A stretch of 31,358 nt of DNA, taken from assembly GCA_035326025.1 (NCBI GenBank), contig DAOKYT010000027.1:1-31358 (forward strand), written 5' to 3'. The notes under the pieces were generated by a model. It did no database searches and had not been told where the DNA came from. It was given only the letters and a program-made list of their open reading frames with translations. Origin of the DNA: Amarobacter sp035326025. Its GTDB lineage: Bacteria; Chloroflexota; Dehalococcoidia; Tepidiformales; Tepidiformaceae. This document shows, in pieces, positions 14,486 to 23,178 of the stretch; position 1 is the stretch's first letter; every line of letters starts with the position of its first letter. The position numbers were made by a program, and so were the translations under genes.

Positions 14486-15469
14486 TCACAGAGCGCGCGA
14501 GCGCTTCCGCCGTGGCCCTTCGAGCGCCTGTTCCGCCACTTTCTCCCAGGCGGCCGCGCTTACCTGTGCCTGCCGCGCCTGCGACACGTGCGTGTAGATC
14601 TGCGTCGTGTTGGCCGACGAATGGCCGAGCAAGTCCTGCACGATGCGCAGGTCCGCGCCGCCATCGAGCAGATGCGTGGCGAAGGAATGCCGCAACAGGT
14701 GCGGATGTACATCGACCGGGATGCCGGCCGCCACCGCATGCCGCTTGATGAGCGACTGCACGGAGCGGGCCGTGAGCCGGCCCCCAAAGCGATTGAGGAA
14801 GAGCGCGGGCTCGGCTCCCGATCTGCGCCGGGCCATGCCCCGGGCATCGATGAGCGCTGGCCGGCCGGCCACCAGGTACCGCTCGAGCGCCTGCATCGCG
14901 GGCTCGCCGAAGAGCACCACCCGTTCCTTCGACCCCTTGCCGTGGATGATCGCCGATCCTTCCGCGAAGTTCACCTGGCCCACATCGAGGGATACGAGCT
15001 CCGAGATGCGGAGACCCCCACCGTAGAGCAGTTCGAGCATCGCCCGGTCGCGCAACCCCTGTGGCGTTTCGGCATCGGGCGCGGTGAGGAGCGCGTCAAG
15101 CAGGCCCGGGTCGAGCACCTTCGGCAGCCGTTTCGGGCGCTTCGGCAGGGCAACGCCATACAGCAGGTCGCGCTCGGTCGCGCCTTCGCGGTGGAGGTAC
15201 TTGTAGAAGCCGTGGATCGTGCTCGTCCGGCGCGTGATCGAGGCCGCGACCATGCCCGAGTCCTTCAGCCCGGTCAGGTATTCCCGGAAGAGCTGGCGGG
15301 TGGCGCGCAACGGTTCCAGCTCATGCGCGCCGCACCAGGCGAGGAAGCTGCCGATGTCGGTCCGGTAGTTGCGAATCGTGTAAGGCGACCGGCCTCCGAC
15401 CGCCGCAAGCTCGCGCAGGTAGGCATCGAGGTAGGCTTCCGCGGATTTGTGGGGCGCCGTTGTTGGCAT
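14486..15469 (-). CDS. xerD: Tyrosine recombinase, XerC/XerD family
   Basis: A 327-residue protein of usual Xer length (slightly long). An N-terminal SAM-like core-binding domain (about 8-105) is followed by the catalytic domain with all residues present: R154 (GGGLRISELV), K178 (HGKGSKERVV), H257 and R260 (HPHLLRHSFATHLL), H283 (LLGHSS) and nucleophile Y292 (TQIYTHVS). It is more like housekeeping Xer proteins, which resolve chromosome dimers at dif, than phage integrases. No phage or island genes adjoin it and no dif-like site was recognised in the window. C versus D cannot be told from sequence alone. The ATG has no ribosome site and CATACT lies 6 bases upstream. Confidence 0.88.
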   Translation of the reverse strand: MPTTAPHKSAEAYLDAYLRELAAVGGRSPYTIRNYRTDIGSFLAWCGAHELEPLRATRQLFREYLTGLKDSGMVAASITRRTSTIHGFYKYLHREGATERDLLYGVALPKRPKRLPKVLDPGLLDALLTAPDAETPQGLRDRAMLELLYGGGLRISELVSLDVGQVNFAEGSAIIHGKGSKERVVLFGEPAMQALERYLVAGRPALIDARGMARRRSGAEPALFLNRFGGRLTARSVQSLIKRHAVAAGIPVDVHPHLLRHSFATHLLDGGADLRIVQDLLGHSSANTTQIYTHVSQARQAQVSAAAWEKVAEQALEGPRRKRSRAL

Positions 15470-15475
15470 AACGGG

Positions 15476-15504
15476 AGTATGGACCGTTAAGGGCGATGGG
15501 AGAA
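15476..15504 (-). promoter_or_regulatory. Possible leaderless promoter of the recombinase gene
   Basis: CATACT (15476-15481, four of six to the -10) with TTCTCC (15499-15504) at a 17-base spacing. It ends 6 bases before ATG 15469, so transcription would begin at the start codon. The -35 is poor. Confidence 0.35.
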
Positions 15505-15584
15505 GGCGCCGAAATTGCGGACGACGAAGGGCGAAGGGCTCCGGGTCCGAAACCCCGGCCCCTGGGCCGCTGCGCCCATCAGGG

Positions 15585-16139
15585 CTACTGCCCGTACAAC
15601 GACCTGAACAGGCGCGCTACTTCGTCTTGAGGCGGCGGGTTCGGTCCCCAGAACGAGACGAAGAAGTATGGATCCCCTTCCACGGTCCAGTATTGCGTGT
15701 GGGCGTCCGACCAGGCCCAGTCAATCGTCACGCCGTCGATACCCGTATCGAACTGGACCAGCCGGACAGTTGGGCCGACGGGTTGCTGGCCCTGGGCGAT
15801 CGTGAGCGGTGTTTCGCGGCCCTTCGTGTCGGCGTAGCCGATGACCACGCGGTGGTCGCGGGCGCGTCGGAGTTCGTCGTCCACCCAGACCGCGTCGACG
15901 TACTCGGGCCGGTAGCCGCCGGGCAGGTCACGCGGGCGGACGAGTTCGTAGCCGACCTCGGCCTCCGCGCGCTGGATGGCCTCGCCCAACGAGACCGTCG
16001 CCACGGCCGCCCCATCCACCCGGAACTCGACCTCAGGGTCGTCACCCTTTCCGGTGAAGGCCCAGAGCGCCACGGCCGCGACGGCGAGCGGAGGGGCCAG
16101 CCAGAGCGCCAGCCGGCCCCAGTGGGGTGGTCGCCGCAT
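15585..16139 (-). CDS. Membrane-anchored protein of unknown function, DUF4367-like
   Basis: A 184-residue protein with one N-terminal membrane segment (about 9-28, RLALWLAPPLAVAAVALWAF) after a basic start, so it is likely anchored with the rest outside. The outer part (about 45-184) has GYELVRPRDLPGGYRPEYVD followed by beta strands and a late 'PYFFVSFWG' strand, reminiscent of DUF4367 domains found in sporulation and anti-sigma-associated surface proteins. The match is by eye and uncertain. Its ATG overlaps the stop of the preceding gene by one base (TGATG), so the two are probably made together and may interact. Confidence 0.65.
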   Translation of the reverse strand: MRRPPHWGRLALWLAPPLAVAAVALWAFTGKGDDPEVEFRVDGAAVATVSLGEAIQRAEAEVGYELVRPRDLPGGYRPEYVDAVWVDDELRRARDHRVVIGYADTKGRETPLTIAQGQQPVGPTVRLVQFDTGIDGVTIDWAWSDAHTQYWTVEGDPYFFVSFWGPNPPPQDEVARLFRSLYGQ

Positions 16140-17041
16140 CAGTTGGCAGCGGCCAGCGAGATGGTCGCCTCCACGGGTATTCCAGGGTCGGCGAGGCGCG
16201 CGGGCGTGGCCGTGCCGGGCTGCGCGGGAAGGACCCCGAGCCGTAGCGTGAGCGCGGGGTCGGTGGGGACGTCCTTACCGGCGAAGACGAGTTCGAACCG
16301 TTCGTACTTCTCGCCGAAGCCGCCGCGGAAGGAGTAGACGCGCAGTTCGTTGCCGGGCACGGCGAGCGTGCTGCCGATCAGTTCCATTGCCTGGAGCTCC
16401 TCGGTCGAGAAGCCCGTGAAGTGGCCCGTTACCTCGACTCCCGAAGCATCGCGGACGACGCGGTCGATGACAGCGACGCCGGGGCCGAGAGCCGCTTCCA
16501 GCCCCTGCGGCTCCCACGCCTCGGCGGCGTACAGCGCGTCGATGCTGATGGGCAGGTCCAGCACGGTGGTCCTGCCGGGCTGCCCGGCGGTCATCTGGTC
16601 TGCTTCCCGCGAAAGGCTGAGTTCGAGCCGCGCCTCGCCGCCGGTGCTCCCGGGGAAGAGCAGGGTGATCCGGTCGACGCCGGTCTCCTGCCCGCGAGCG
16701 TCCACGGCGCTGCCGCCGGCCAGCACCAGCCGGGGGCGATTTGCCACGCGGATGGGGAGCGTCCGCTCATCACCGATGGCGCCCACGCTCAGTTCGATGC
16801 GCGTTTCGATGGCCGTGCTGACGGCGCTGACCACTTCGACGTCGGCGCCCACCGCGGCGGGAGGAGGCGAAAACGATGGCGGAGGTGTTCCCGCTTCGTC
16901 CCCGGCGCGGACGGTGATCCACGCCACGAGGAGCGCGGCGATGGCCACGTTGAGCGCCAGCCAGAGCCGCCAGCGCGGACTCGCAGGTCTGGGCAGGCGC
17001 TCGCGAAGTCGAGGAATGGTGGGGACGCTCAGCCGCTCCAT
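16139..17041 (-). CDS. Membrane-anchored surface protein of unknown function
   Basis: A 300-residue protein with a basic, Arg/Pro-rich cytoplasmic start (1-25), one membrane segment (about 26-45, LWLALNVAIAALLVAWITV), a short Pro/Ser linker and a beta-rich outer region of about 230 residues. The outer region contains repeated strand-like runs (IETRIELSVGAIGDERTLPI; ARLELSLSREAD; RFELVFAGKD) suggestive of Ig-like or DUF4179-type domains, but I do not recognise a family. It is translationally coupled to the next small anchored protein. Expression may be variable because a run of eight C sits inside its promoter, and the ATG probably lies at the first bases of the mRNA. Confidence 0.65.
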   Translation of the reverse strand: MERLSVPTIPRLRERLPRPASPRWRLWLALNVAIAALLVAWITVRAGDEAGTPPPSFSPPPAAVGADVEVVSAVSTAIETRIELSVGAIGDERTLPIRVANRPRLVLAGGSAVDARGQETGVDRITLLFPGSTGGEARLELSLSREADQMTAGQPGRTTVLDLPISIDALYAAEAWEPQGLEAALGPGVAVIDRVVRDASGVEVTGHFTGFSTEELQAMELIGSTLAVPGNELRVYSFRGGFGEKYERFELVFAGKDVPTDPALTLRLGVLPAQPGTATPARLADPGIPVEATISLAAAN

Positions 17042-17049
17042 GGCGCCAG

Positions 17050-17076
17050 AGTATACGCGACAGGGGGGGGTGTCAA
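17050..17076 (-). promoter_or_regulatory. Promoter with C8 tract in the spacer, leaderless
   Basis: The minus strand has a perfect -35 TTGACA (17071-17076) and -10 TATACT (17050-17055, five of six), separated by 15 bases that include eight C in a row (17063-17070). The -10 ends 8 bases before ATG 17041 and no ribosome site is present. Two more bases in the tract would give the optimal 17-base spacing. Confidence 0.65.
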
Positions 17077-17092
17077 TACCTTCCGGGGATAC

Positions 17093-18049
17093 TTAACCGG
17101 CGAAGCGGTCCGTGGCCGCGACGATCGCCTCGACCATGCCGGGCTCGGCGCTGGAGTGCCCCGAGCGCTCGACGATCACCAGCTCGCTGCCGGGCCAGGC
17201 CTGTGCGAGCCGCCATGCGGTCTCGATCGGGCTGCTGATGTCGAGCCGGCCGTGTATTAGGACGCCTGGGATGCCAGTCAGCCGTGCCGCGTCACGCAAC
17301 AGTTGGCCGTCCTCAAGCCAGGCGTTGTGGCGGAAGTAGTGTGTCACGATCCGCGCGAAGGCGATGCGGAAGCGCGGGTCCGCGTACCGTGGGTTGGGCC
17401 CGGCATCCGGGTTCGTCGCGACGACGGCGTCTTCCCACGCGCACCAGCCGGCGGCGGCCGCCTCGCGTACAGCCGGGTCCGGGTGTTCGAGCAGGCGCGC
17501 GTAGGCCTCGACCAGGTTCCCGTCGCGCTCTGCCGGGGGTACGCCTTCGCGGAAGCGCTCCCATGCCTCCGGGAAGAACCTCCCCGCGCCGCGGTAGAGC
17601 CAGTCGGTCTCCTCGGGGCGGGTGGTGGTGAGGGCCGCGAGCACGAGCGCCGAGACACGTTCCGGGTACGATTCCGCGTGGGCGAGGGCGAGCGTCGACC
17701 CCCACGACATCCCGAAGACGAGCCACCGGTCAATGCCAAGGGTCGTCCGCAGCTGTTCGATGTCGGCCAGCAGGTGAGGCGTGGTGTTCGCGGCGAGGCT
17801 GGTCGCGGGGTCGCTGGCGTGGGGGGTGCTCCGGCCGCAGTTGCGCTGGTCGAAGAGGATGACGCGGTAGCGCGCGGGGTCGAAGAACCGCCGCATGCCG
17901 GGTGTGCAGCCGGAGCCCGGCCCGCCGTGGAGCACGAGCGCGGGCTTGCCCCGCGGGTTGCCGCACTCCTCCCAGTAGAGCCGGTTGCCATCACCCACGT
18001 CGAGCATGCCGTGGGAGTGAGGCTCGATGGGGGGATAGAGGGTGGTCAT
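17093..18049 (-). CDS. pip: Proline iminopeptidase (S33)
   Basis: A 318-residue alpha/beta hydrolase started at ATG 18049 with AAGGA upstream; the frame continues 108 codons further into topA. It has the oxyanion region HGGPGSGCTPGMRRFFDP, the family block FDQRNCGRSTPH, nucleophile S115 in GMSWGS, D270 in HGRLDISSP and H298 in ERSGHSS. The length and all blocks match prolyl aminopeptidases, which release N-terminal proline from small peptides in the cytoplasm. It lies 49 bases after topA and may be the last gene of the glmU-corC-dprA-topA run or separately expressed. Confidence 0.93.
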   Translation of the reverse strand: MTTLYPPIEPHSHGMLDVGDGNRLYWEECGNPRGKPALVLHGGPGSGCTPGMRRFFDPARYRVILFDQRNCGRSTPHASDPATSLAANTTPHLLADIEQLRTTLGIDRWLVFGMSWGSTLALAHAESYPERVSALVLAALTTTRPEETDWLYRGAGRFFPEAWERFREGVPPAERDGNLVEAYARLLEHPDPAVREAAAAGWCAWEDAVVATNPDAGPNPRYADPRFRIAFARIVTHYFRHNAWLEDGQLLRDAARLTGIPGVLIHGRLDISSPIETAWRLAQAWPGSELVIVERSGHSSAEPGMVEAIVAATDRFAG

Positions 18050-18098
18050 GGGGATCCTTGCAGGCCCCGAACGCGGCCTGAGCCCGATGCGCTGACGC

Positions 18099-20597
18099 TT
18101 AGCTGGCCTTCCGTGCGCGAGTTGTGGCCGCGCCGGCCTTCCGCTTCGCGAATGCTGCCTTTCCCCGCGCGCTTCGCTCAAGGAGCTTGCGGTTCGCCTC
18201 CTCGCGTTCGGGGAGGGGCCGCGCGGGTGCCATCTTGCCCGGTTCCAGGCTGTTCGTGGTGTAGCTGCAGTTGGGGTAGTTCCAGCACCCGTAGAAGATC
18301 CCGCGCTTCGTCTGCTTCTGTACCAGTTGGCCCGTCTCGGGTTCCTCCGGGCAGGCCACCCCCACCGGCACACCCGCGCGGAAGTCGCAGGTGCCCTTCT
18401 CCCGGTTCACGCAGTCGACGTATTGGCCGTACGGGCCGCTCTTCTGGATCAGCGCGCCGCCATCCTTCGGACAGCGGTAGGCGATCTCCTGGGGGGCGGC
18501 CGCGTACACCGGCTCCCCGTCCGGACCCATCGGCAACGAGTTCGCGCACTCGGGATACCGTGGGCAGGCGAAAAACTTGCCGTTCCGCCCCCACTTGATC
18601 ACCAGGTTCGCCTGGTTGCACACATTGCAGCGGATCGAGGTGGCTTCCTGCTGCTTCTCCGCGGCGCCCTCGGCGTTGTCGAGGTCGCGCTTGAACTCGG
18701 GCCAGAACTCCCGCAGTACCTCTTCGTACTTCCGCTCCCCCTGGGCGACCTCGTCCAGCTCGCGCTCCATCTCACCGGTGAATGGGACGTCCACATACTT
18801 CTTCATGTACTGCTCGAGCAGGTCGTGGACGATGAAACCGAGCTCCTGGGGGACAAGCTGCCGCCCCTGCTTTTCGACATAATCACGCTTCAACACCGTC
18901 TGGACGATGCTGGCGTAGGTGCTCGGCCGGCCGATGCCCTCCTCTTCGAGCGCTTTCACCAGGGTCGCCTCGGTGTACCGCGGTGGCGGCTCGGTCTGGT
19001 GGCGCCGCCCCTCGACAGTACGCTGTTCGAGCACGTCGCCCGCGGCCAGCTCCGGTAGCGCCCCCTGCAGCCCGTCCTCTTGCTCATCGCTGGCGGCCTG
19101 TTCGCTCGCGTCCGCCCCGTAGACCTTCAGGTGACCTTCGAACGTGAGCGTGCTCGAGCTGGCCCGGAACGTGGCGTGCGCCGCCGTCCCTTCGCGGGCC
19201 TCGATATCGACGGTTACGGTGGCGTACCGTGCATCGCTCATCTGGCTCGCCATGAAGCGCTGCCAGATGAGCGTGTAGACGCGCAGCTGGTCGTTGCTCA
19301 ATACGCCGCGAAGGCTCTCGGGTGTCGCGGAGGGATTCGTCGGCCGGATCGCCTCGTGCGCCTCCTGGGCCCCGCGTGAGCGCGTGACATACACGCGTTC
19401 CTTCGCCGGGATGTACTCGCTTCCCCACGTTCGGGCGGCGAAATCGCGCGCCTGGAGCCGGGCGATCGGAGAGATGTTGAGCGAATCGGTGCGCATGTAG
19501 GTGATGAGGCCCTGGCCGCCAACACCCTCGTAGAGTTCCTGTGCGATGCTCATCGCGCGGGCGGCGCTCATGCCAAGCCGGTTCACCGCTGCCTGCTGGA
19601 ACGTGCTGGTGGTGAACGGTGGCAGAGGCGAGCGCTTCTTCTCGCCGCGCGCCACGTTGGCCACGTGGAATGCCGACCTGCGCAGCTTCGCCAGGAGCTC
19701 GTTTGCCGCCTCCTCCGAGGGAATGGCGGGCCCGGCGCTGGTAAACGGCGGCTTGAGCTTGGCCCCCTTCGGCCCCTCGGCGAACTTGGTGAGCTCCGCC
19801 TCGAAGGCCCGGCCCTGCTTCGCCAGCCCGGCGTGGATGGTCCAGTACTCCACGGGCCGGAAGTCACGGATCTCCTTCTCCCGGTTCACGATGAGCCCGA
19901 GCGCCACGCTTTGCACGCGGCCCGCGCTCGCGCCACGGCTCACCTTTTTCTGCACGAACCAGGTCAGCGGGAAACCGATCAGCCGGTCGAGAACGCGGCG
20001 GGCCTGCTGAGCGTCTACCAGGTGCATGTCGATCTTTCCGGGGGCCTTCCGGTGGTGGTCGGCACTCCCGTCCACCTGCTGGCCCAGCGCCTCGGCAAAT
20101 GCCGCTTCGATGGCCGGCCGGGTGATTTCATGGAAAACGACGCGCGTGGCCTTTTCCGTGGGGATGCCGGCCGCTTCCTTGATGTGCCAGGCGATCGCTT
20201 CGCCTTCCCGGTCGGGGTCGGTGGAAAGAAAGACGCGGTCGGCTGCCTTCGCCGCGGCGGCGATCTCCGACACCACCTCGGTCTTATCCACCCCGCGGCG
20301 CTTGTCTTTCACCACCACGTACTTCGGCGTGAAGTTCATGGACTCGATGTCCTCGACGCCATAGCCGTACGGCGGGAGGTCCCGCACGTGGCCCACGGAG
20401 GCGATCACCTCATAGTCATCGCCGAGGATGTTCTTGACCGTCCGCGCCTTCGTGGGAGATTCGACGATGACCAGGTTCGGGGCATGCCTGCGCCGGCTCC
20501 GCCCGTTCGAGGGCGCGGCCGGCTGCGGCTGCTTCCGGGTGGTCCGGGGCGCGGCCTTCGCGGTGCTTTTGCCCGTTGTTGCTGTCGCTGTAGCCAA
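18099..20597 (-). CDS. topA: DNA topoisomerase I
   Basis: An 832-residue type IA topoisomerase. A basic, Ala/Thr-rich N-terminal tail (1-40) precedes the Toprim domain (LVIVESPTKA with E46; DPDREGE at 127-133). The active-site tyrosine is Y367 in GLITYMRTDS. Three C-terminal zinc ribbons follow (CNVCNQ...CPRYPEC; CPKDGG...CVNREKGTC; CPEEPE...CWNYPNC), then a Lys/Arg-rich tail. It relaxes negative supercoils by single-strand passage. The start is TTG 20597, with AAAAGG about 10 bases upstream and a 7-base hairpin (20616-20635) before it. Between the Toprim domain and LVDAQQARRVLDR there is a His-containing insertion of about 15 residues (near 172-189) compared with the usual sequence. Confidence 0.96.
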   Translation of the reverse strand: MATATATTGKSTAKAAPRTTRKQPQPAAPSNGRSRRRHAPNLVIVESPTKARTVKNILGDDYEVIASVGHVRDLPPYGYGVEDIESMNFTPKYVVVKDKRRGVDKTEVVSEIAAAAKAADRVFLSTDPDREGEAIAWHIKEAAGIPTEKATRVVFHEITRPAIEAAFAEALGQQVDGSADHHRKAPGKIDMHLVDAQQARRVLDRLIGFPLTWFVQKKVSRGASAGRVQSVALGLIVNREKEIRDFRPVEYWTIHAGLAKQGRAFEAELTKFAEGPKGAKLKPPFTSAGPAIPSEEAANELLAKLRRSAFHVANVARGEKKRSPLPPFTTSTFQQAAVNRLGMSAARAMSIAQELYEGVGGQGLITYMRTDSLNISPIARLQARDFAARTWGSEYIPAKERVYVTRSRGAQEAHEAIRPTNPSATPESLRGVLSNDQLRVYTLIWQRFMASQMSDARYATVTVDIEAREGTAAHATFRASSSTLTFEGHLKVYGADASEQAASDEQEDGLQGALPELAAGDVLEQRTVEGRRHQTEPPPRYTEATLVKALEEEGIGRPSTYASIVQTVLKRDYVEKQGRQLVPQELGFIVHDLLEQYMKKYVDVPFTGEMERELDEVAQGERKYEEVLREFWPEFKRDLDNAEGAAEKQQEATSIRCNVCNQANLVIKWGRNGKFFACPRYPECANSLPMGPDGEPVYAAAPQEIAYRCPKDGGALIQKSGPYGQYVDCVNREKGTCDFRAGVPVGVACPEEPETGQLVQKQTKRGIFYGCWNYPNCSYTTNSLEPGKMAPARPLPEREEANRKLLERSARGKAAFAKRKAGAATTRARKAS

Positions 20598-20699
20598 TGT
20601 GGTTCAACCTTTTCGGCGCTGGACACGGCCAGCGCGGTATTTCGAGGGTAGTGAGCGATTCTCCGCTCTGTCCAGAGGGACCCGGAAAGGCAGCCGCCC

Positions 20700-21833
20700 T
20701 CAGACCAGCGCGTAGGTCATCGGCGCGGTCTGCCTCACCCTCCCCTGCAGTTCGAACAGCTGCAGCGAACTGCTGACGCGCGCGACCGGTAACCCGGCCG
20801 CGCGGGCCACTTCATCCACGTGGCGGGGACCCGCCGAGAGCGCCTGCAACACCGGGTCATCGACCGTGATGCTCTCGCCCCCGCGCTCCTGTAACGGTTC
20901 GGCCCGCACCCGGGTTAACGGCAGTTGGCTGGCTGTGGTCAGGAGGTTCAGCTCCTGGCAAAGCTGATCCGGCGTCGCGACCAGCTTCGCCGTATTCTCC
21001 CGGATGAGCTGATTCGTGCCCTGGCTCTGGCGCGAAAAGATGCTCCCCGGCACCGCGAACACGTCACGCCCCTGCTCGAATGCCCAGTTCGCCGTGTGGA
21101 GCGCTCCGCTCCCCTCCCCAGCCTCGATCAGCAGCGTTGCCCGCCCAAGGCCCGAGAGGATGCGGTTCCGCCGCGGGAAGTAGTCGCGCCGCGCCGGGAT
21201 GCCCACGGGGTATTCGCTCACGAGGCACCCCTGCGCAACGATCCGGTCCGCCAGACCGGCGTTCTCGCGAGGGTAGACCTGGTCGATGCCGCCCGCCAGC
21301 ACCGCAACCGTCGCCGCGCCATGCTCCAGCGCTACCCGGTGCGCGATGGCGTCCACGCCGCGCGCCAGGCCGCTGATGATGGCGACCCCGGCCCGGGCGA
21401 GCGCTTCGCAGAAGTGCTCCGCGGCCTGCCGCCCGTAGGGCGTGACGTGGCGTGTGCCCACGACCGCCACGGCCTGCTCGAACTGCGGACCCAGCGTGCC
21501 CCGCACGAAGATGACGGGCGGGCTCTGCGGGATGTCGCGCAGGTTCGCCGGGTAGTCCACGTCGAGCCACGTGATGGCGCGTGTCTGGTGCTGCTCAAGC
21601 AGTTGCTGTTCGCGCTCGGGGTCGAACGATGCTCGTGCCTTTGCCATGGCCCGCACGTACTGGGGGTCGACGCCCGCCGCGCCGAGAGCCTCGGGCGGGG
21701 CGTTCCAGGCAGCCTCGATGGTGCCAAACCGCGCGAGCAGCAGCGCGAAGTTGGTGCTCCCAAGCCCGGCCCGCCGCAGGGCGAGCCAGTAGGGTAGCTC
21801 CGGATGTTGTGTCACGGTTCGGGATTGTCGCAT
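20700..21833 (-). CDS. dprA: DNA-processing protein DprA
   Basis: A 377-residue protein. Residues 1-70 form a SAM/HhH-like domain. The central Rossmann-like domain has the family signatures VVGTRHVTPYGRQAAEHF, IISGLARGVDAIAHRVAL, VLAGGIDQVYPREN, SEYPVGIPARRDYFPRRNRI and VFAVPGSIFSRQSQGTN. A C-terminal winged helix (about 318-377) follows a short linker. DprA binds incoming single-stranded DNA during transformation and loads RecA. It is 9 bases after the corC-like gene and just before topA, a frequent neighbour in bacteria. An alternative start is the GTG 6 codons in. Confidence 0.94.
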   Translation of the reverse strand: MRQSRTVTQHPELPYWLALRRAGLGSTNFALLLARFGTIEAAWNAPPEALGAAGVDPQYVRAMAKARASFDPEREQQLLEQHQTRAITWLDVDYPANLRDIPQSPPVIFVRGTLGPQFEQAVAVVGTRHVTPYGRQAAEHFCEALARAGVAIISGLARGVDAIAHRVALEHGAATVAVLAGGIDQVYPRENAGLADRIVAQGCLVSEYPVGIPARRDYFPRRNRILSGLGRATLLIEAGEGSGALHTANWAFEQGRDVFAVPGSIFSRQSQGTNQLIRENTAKLVATPDQLCQELNLLTTASQLPLTRVRAEPLQERGGESITVDDPVLQALSAGPRHVDEVARAAGLPVARVSSSLQLFELQGRVRQTAPMTYALV

Positions 21834-21842
21834 GTCCGCTCG

Positions 21843-23117
21843 CTACTGTGGCAACGCCCCCTCCGGTACCTCTCGTGCGCGGGAGACGCGCAGCCGCCGC
21901 ACCCGCCGGCCCGCCATGCTCAGAACGCGGAGCGTGAGCCCGTCGGCCTCTACCTCGTCGCCCACGGCCGGTAACCGGCCGAGCTGGTGGATGAGGAAGC
22001 CGCCGACCGTGTCAAAGTCCTCCGATTCGACCTCGTACCCAAAGAGATCCTTCAGGACACCGGTGCTCGTCCCGGCATCGAGGACGACCTCGTCCTCGGA
22101 GATCACCTCCATCGGCGGGCGGGCTACATCGTATTCGTCTTCGATCTCGCCGACGATCTCCTCAAGCAGGTCCTCGATGGTCACCAGGCCGGCGGTCCCG
22201 CCGTATTCGTCGACCACGATGGCCATATGCACCCGCCGGGCCTGCATTTCAGTCAAGAGCTCATCGAGGCGCTTCGACTCAGGGATGAAGAAGGGTTCGC
22301 GCAGCAGGTCGGTCAGCGGCCGGTCCGTGCCTCCATTCCCCATCGCCCGCAGCAGATCCTTGGCGTAGACGATGCCCACGATGTCGTCGATGTTTTCGCG
22401 GTAGACGGGCACGCGGCTGAATCCGCGTTCGGTGACGATGCGCGCCACATCGCCCACGGAGTCCTCGATATCCGCAACCGCCATGTCGATCCGCGGCACC
22501 ATGATCTCCCGGGCGGTCTTGTCCTCGAGCGCGATGATCCCGCGGATCATGCGGCGTTCCTGTTCCTCTACCCCGCCTGCCGCTTCCTCGCGTTCGACCA
22601 GGGAGAGGATGTCGGTATCGGCATCGGGTGTGACCGCGCTAATCGATCGCGCCACCAGCGTCGACGGCAGCCCGAGGATGAACGCCGGGACGGCGAACAC
22701 GATCCTCGTGATCCGTGCGACGGCCGAGAGGCGGAGCGCCGCGTACTCCGGTGCCCGCGCCACCACCATGCCAACCGTCAGCTGGATGAACGCGACGTAT
22801 GTGCCGCCGATCATGCCGAAGCCCACGGCGCCCACGAACGGCGAATACTCGCGCGCGCCCAGGTAGGCGAAGAGGGACAGGATCACGGTGGCGCAAAGCA
22901 CCCGCGCGGCGGTGATTGCACCGAGGAAGCGGCCCGGCGCGCCAACGCTCGGGGCTATGCGCCGCGCCTGCCGGTTCCCACGCGCGGCCAGCGCCTGGAT
23001 GCGTACGTCGTTCGCCCGTTCGAGGGCTGCTTCCGTTGCGGCCACCGCCCCGAGCACGAGACCGAGCAGCACCACGGCGACGATCGTTGCGATGGTCTCG
23101 ATGTCCATGGTCAGCAT
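21843..23117 (-). CDS. CNNM/CorC-HlyC family membrane protein with CBS domains
   Basis: A 424-residue protein. The N-terminal DUF21/CNNM membrane domain (about 1-165) has four hydrophobic stretches, beginning with IATIVAVVLLGLVLGAVAAT. A linker with EEQERRMIRGIIALEDKTAR leads to the CBS pair (about 195-320; REIMVPRIDM, GFSRVPVYRENIDDIVGIVY and VDEYGGTAGLVTIEDLLEEI are typical), and a CorC_HlyC FAD-binding-like domain ends the protein (about 335-415). Family members export or sense Mg2+/Co2+; the old name hemolysin is not meaningful here. CAGGGGG precedes ATG 23117; the ATG three codons on is an alternative. Confidence 0.92.
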   Translation of the reverse strand: MLTMDIETIATIVAVVLLGLVLGAVAATEAALERANDVRIQALAARGNRQARRIAPSVGAPGRFLGAITAARVLCATVILSLFAYLGAREYSPFVGAVGFGMIGGTYVAFIQLTVGMVVARAPEYAALRLSAVARITRIVFAVPAFILGLPSTLVARSISAVTPDADTDILSLVEREEAAGGVEEQERRMIRGIIALEDKTAREIMVPRIDMAVADIEDSVGDVARIVTERGFSRVPVYRENIDDIVGIVYAKDLLRAMGNGGTDRPLTDLLREPFFIPESKRLDELLTEMQARRVHMAIVVDEYGGTAGLVTIEDLLEEIVGEIEDEYDVARPPMEVISEDEVVLDAGTSTGVLKDLFGYEVESEDFDTVGGFLIHQLGRLPAVGDEVEADGLTLRVLSMAGRRVRRLRVSRAREVPEGALPQ

Positions 23118-23178
23118 GGCCCCCTGGTGGGAAGCGGCATGCCGGTGGCGTTGGCGCGTCTACTGGCAGGGTCCGTGT

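Noticed and set aside
14486..15469. Recombinase and the distant tRNA-Glu as signs of an integrated island
   Set aside because: The protein looks like a housekeeping Xer, lies 10 kb from the tRNA with core genes between, and no duplicated tRNA end was seen.
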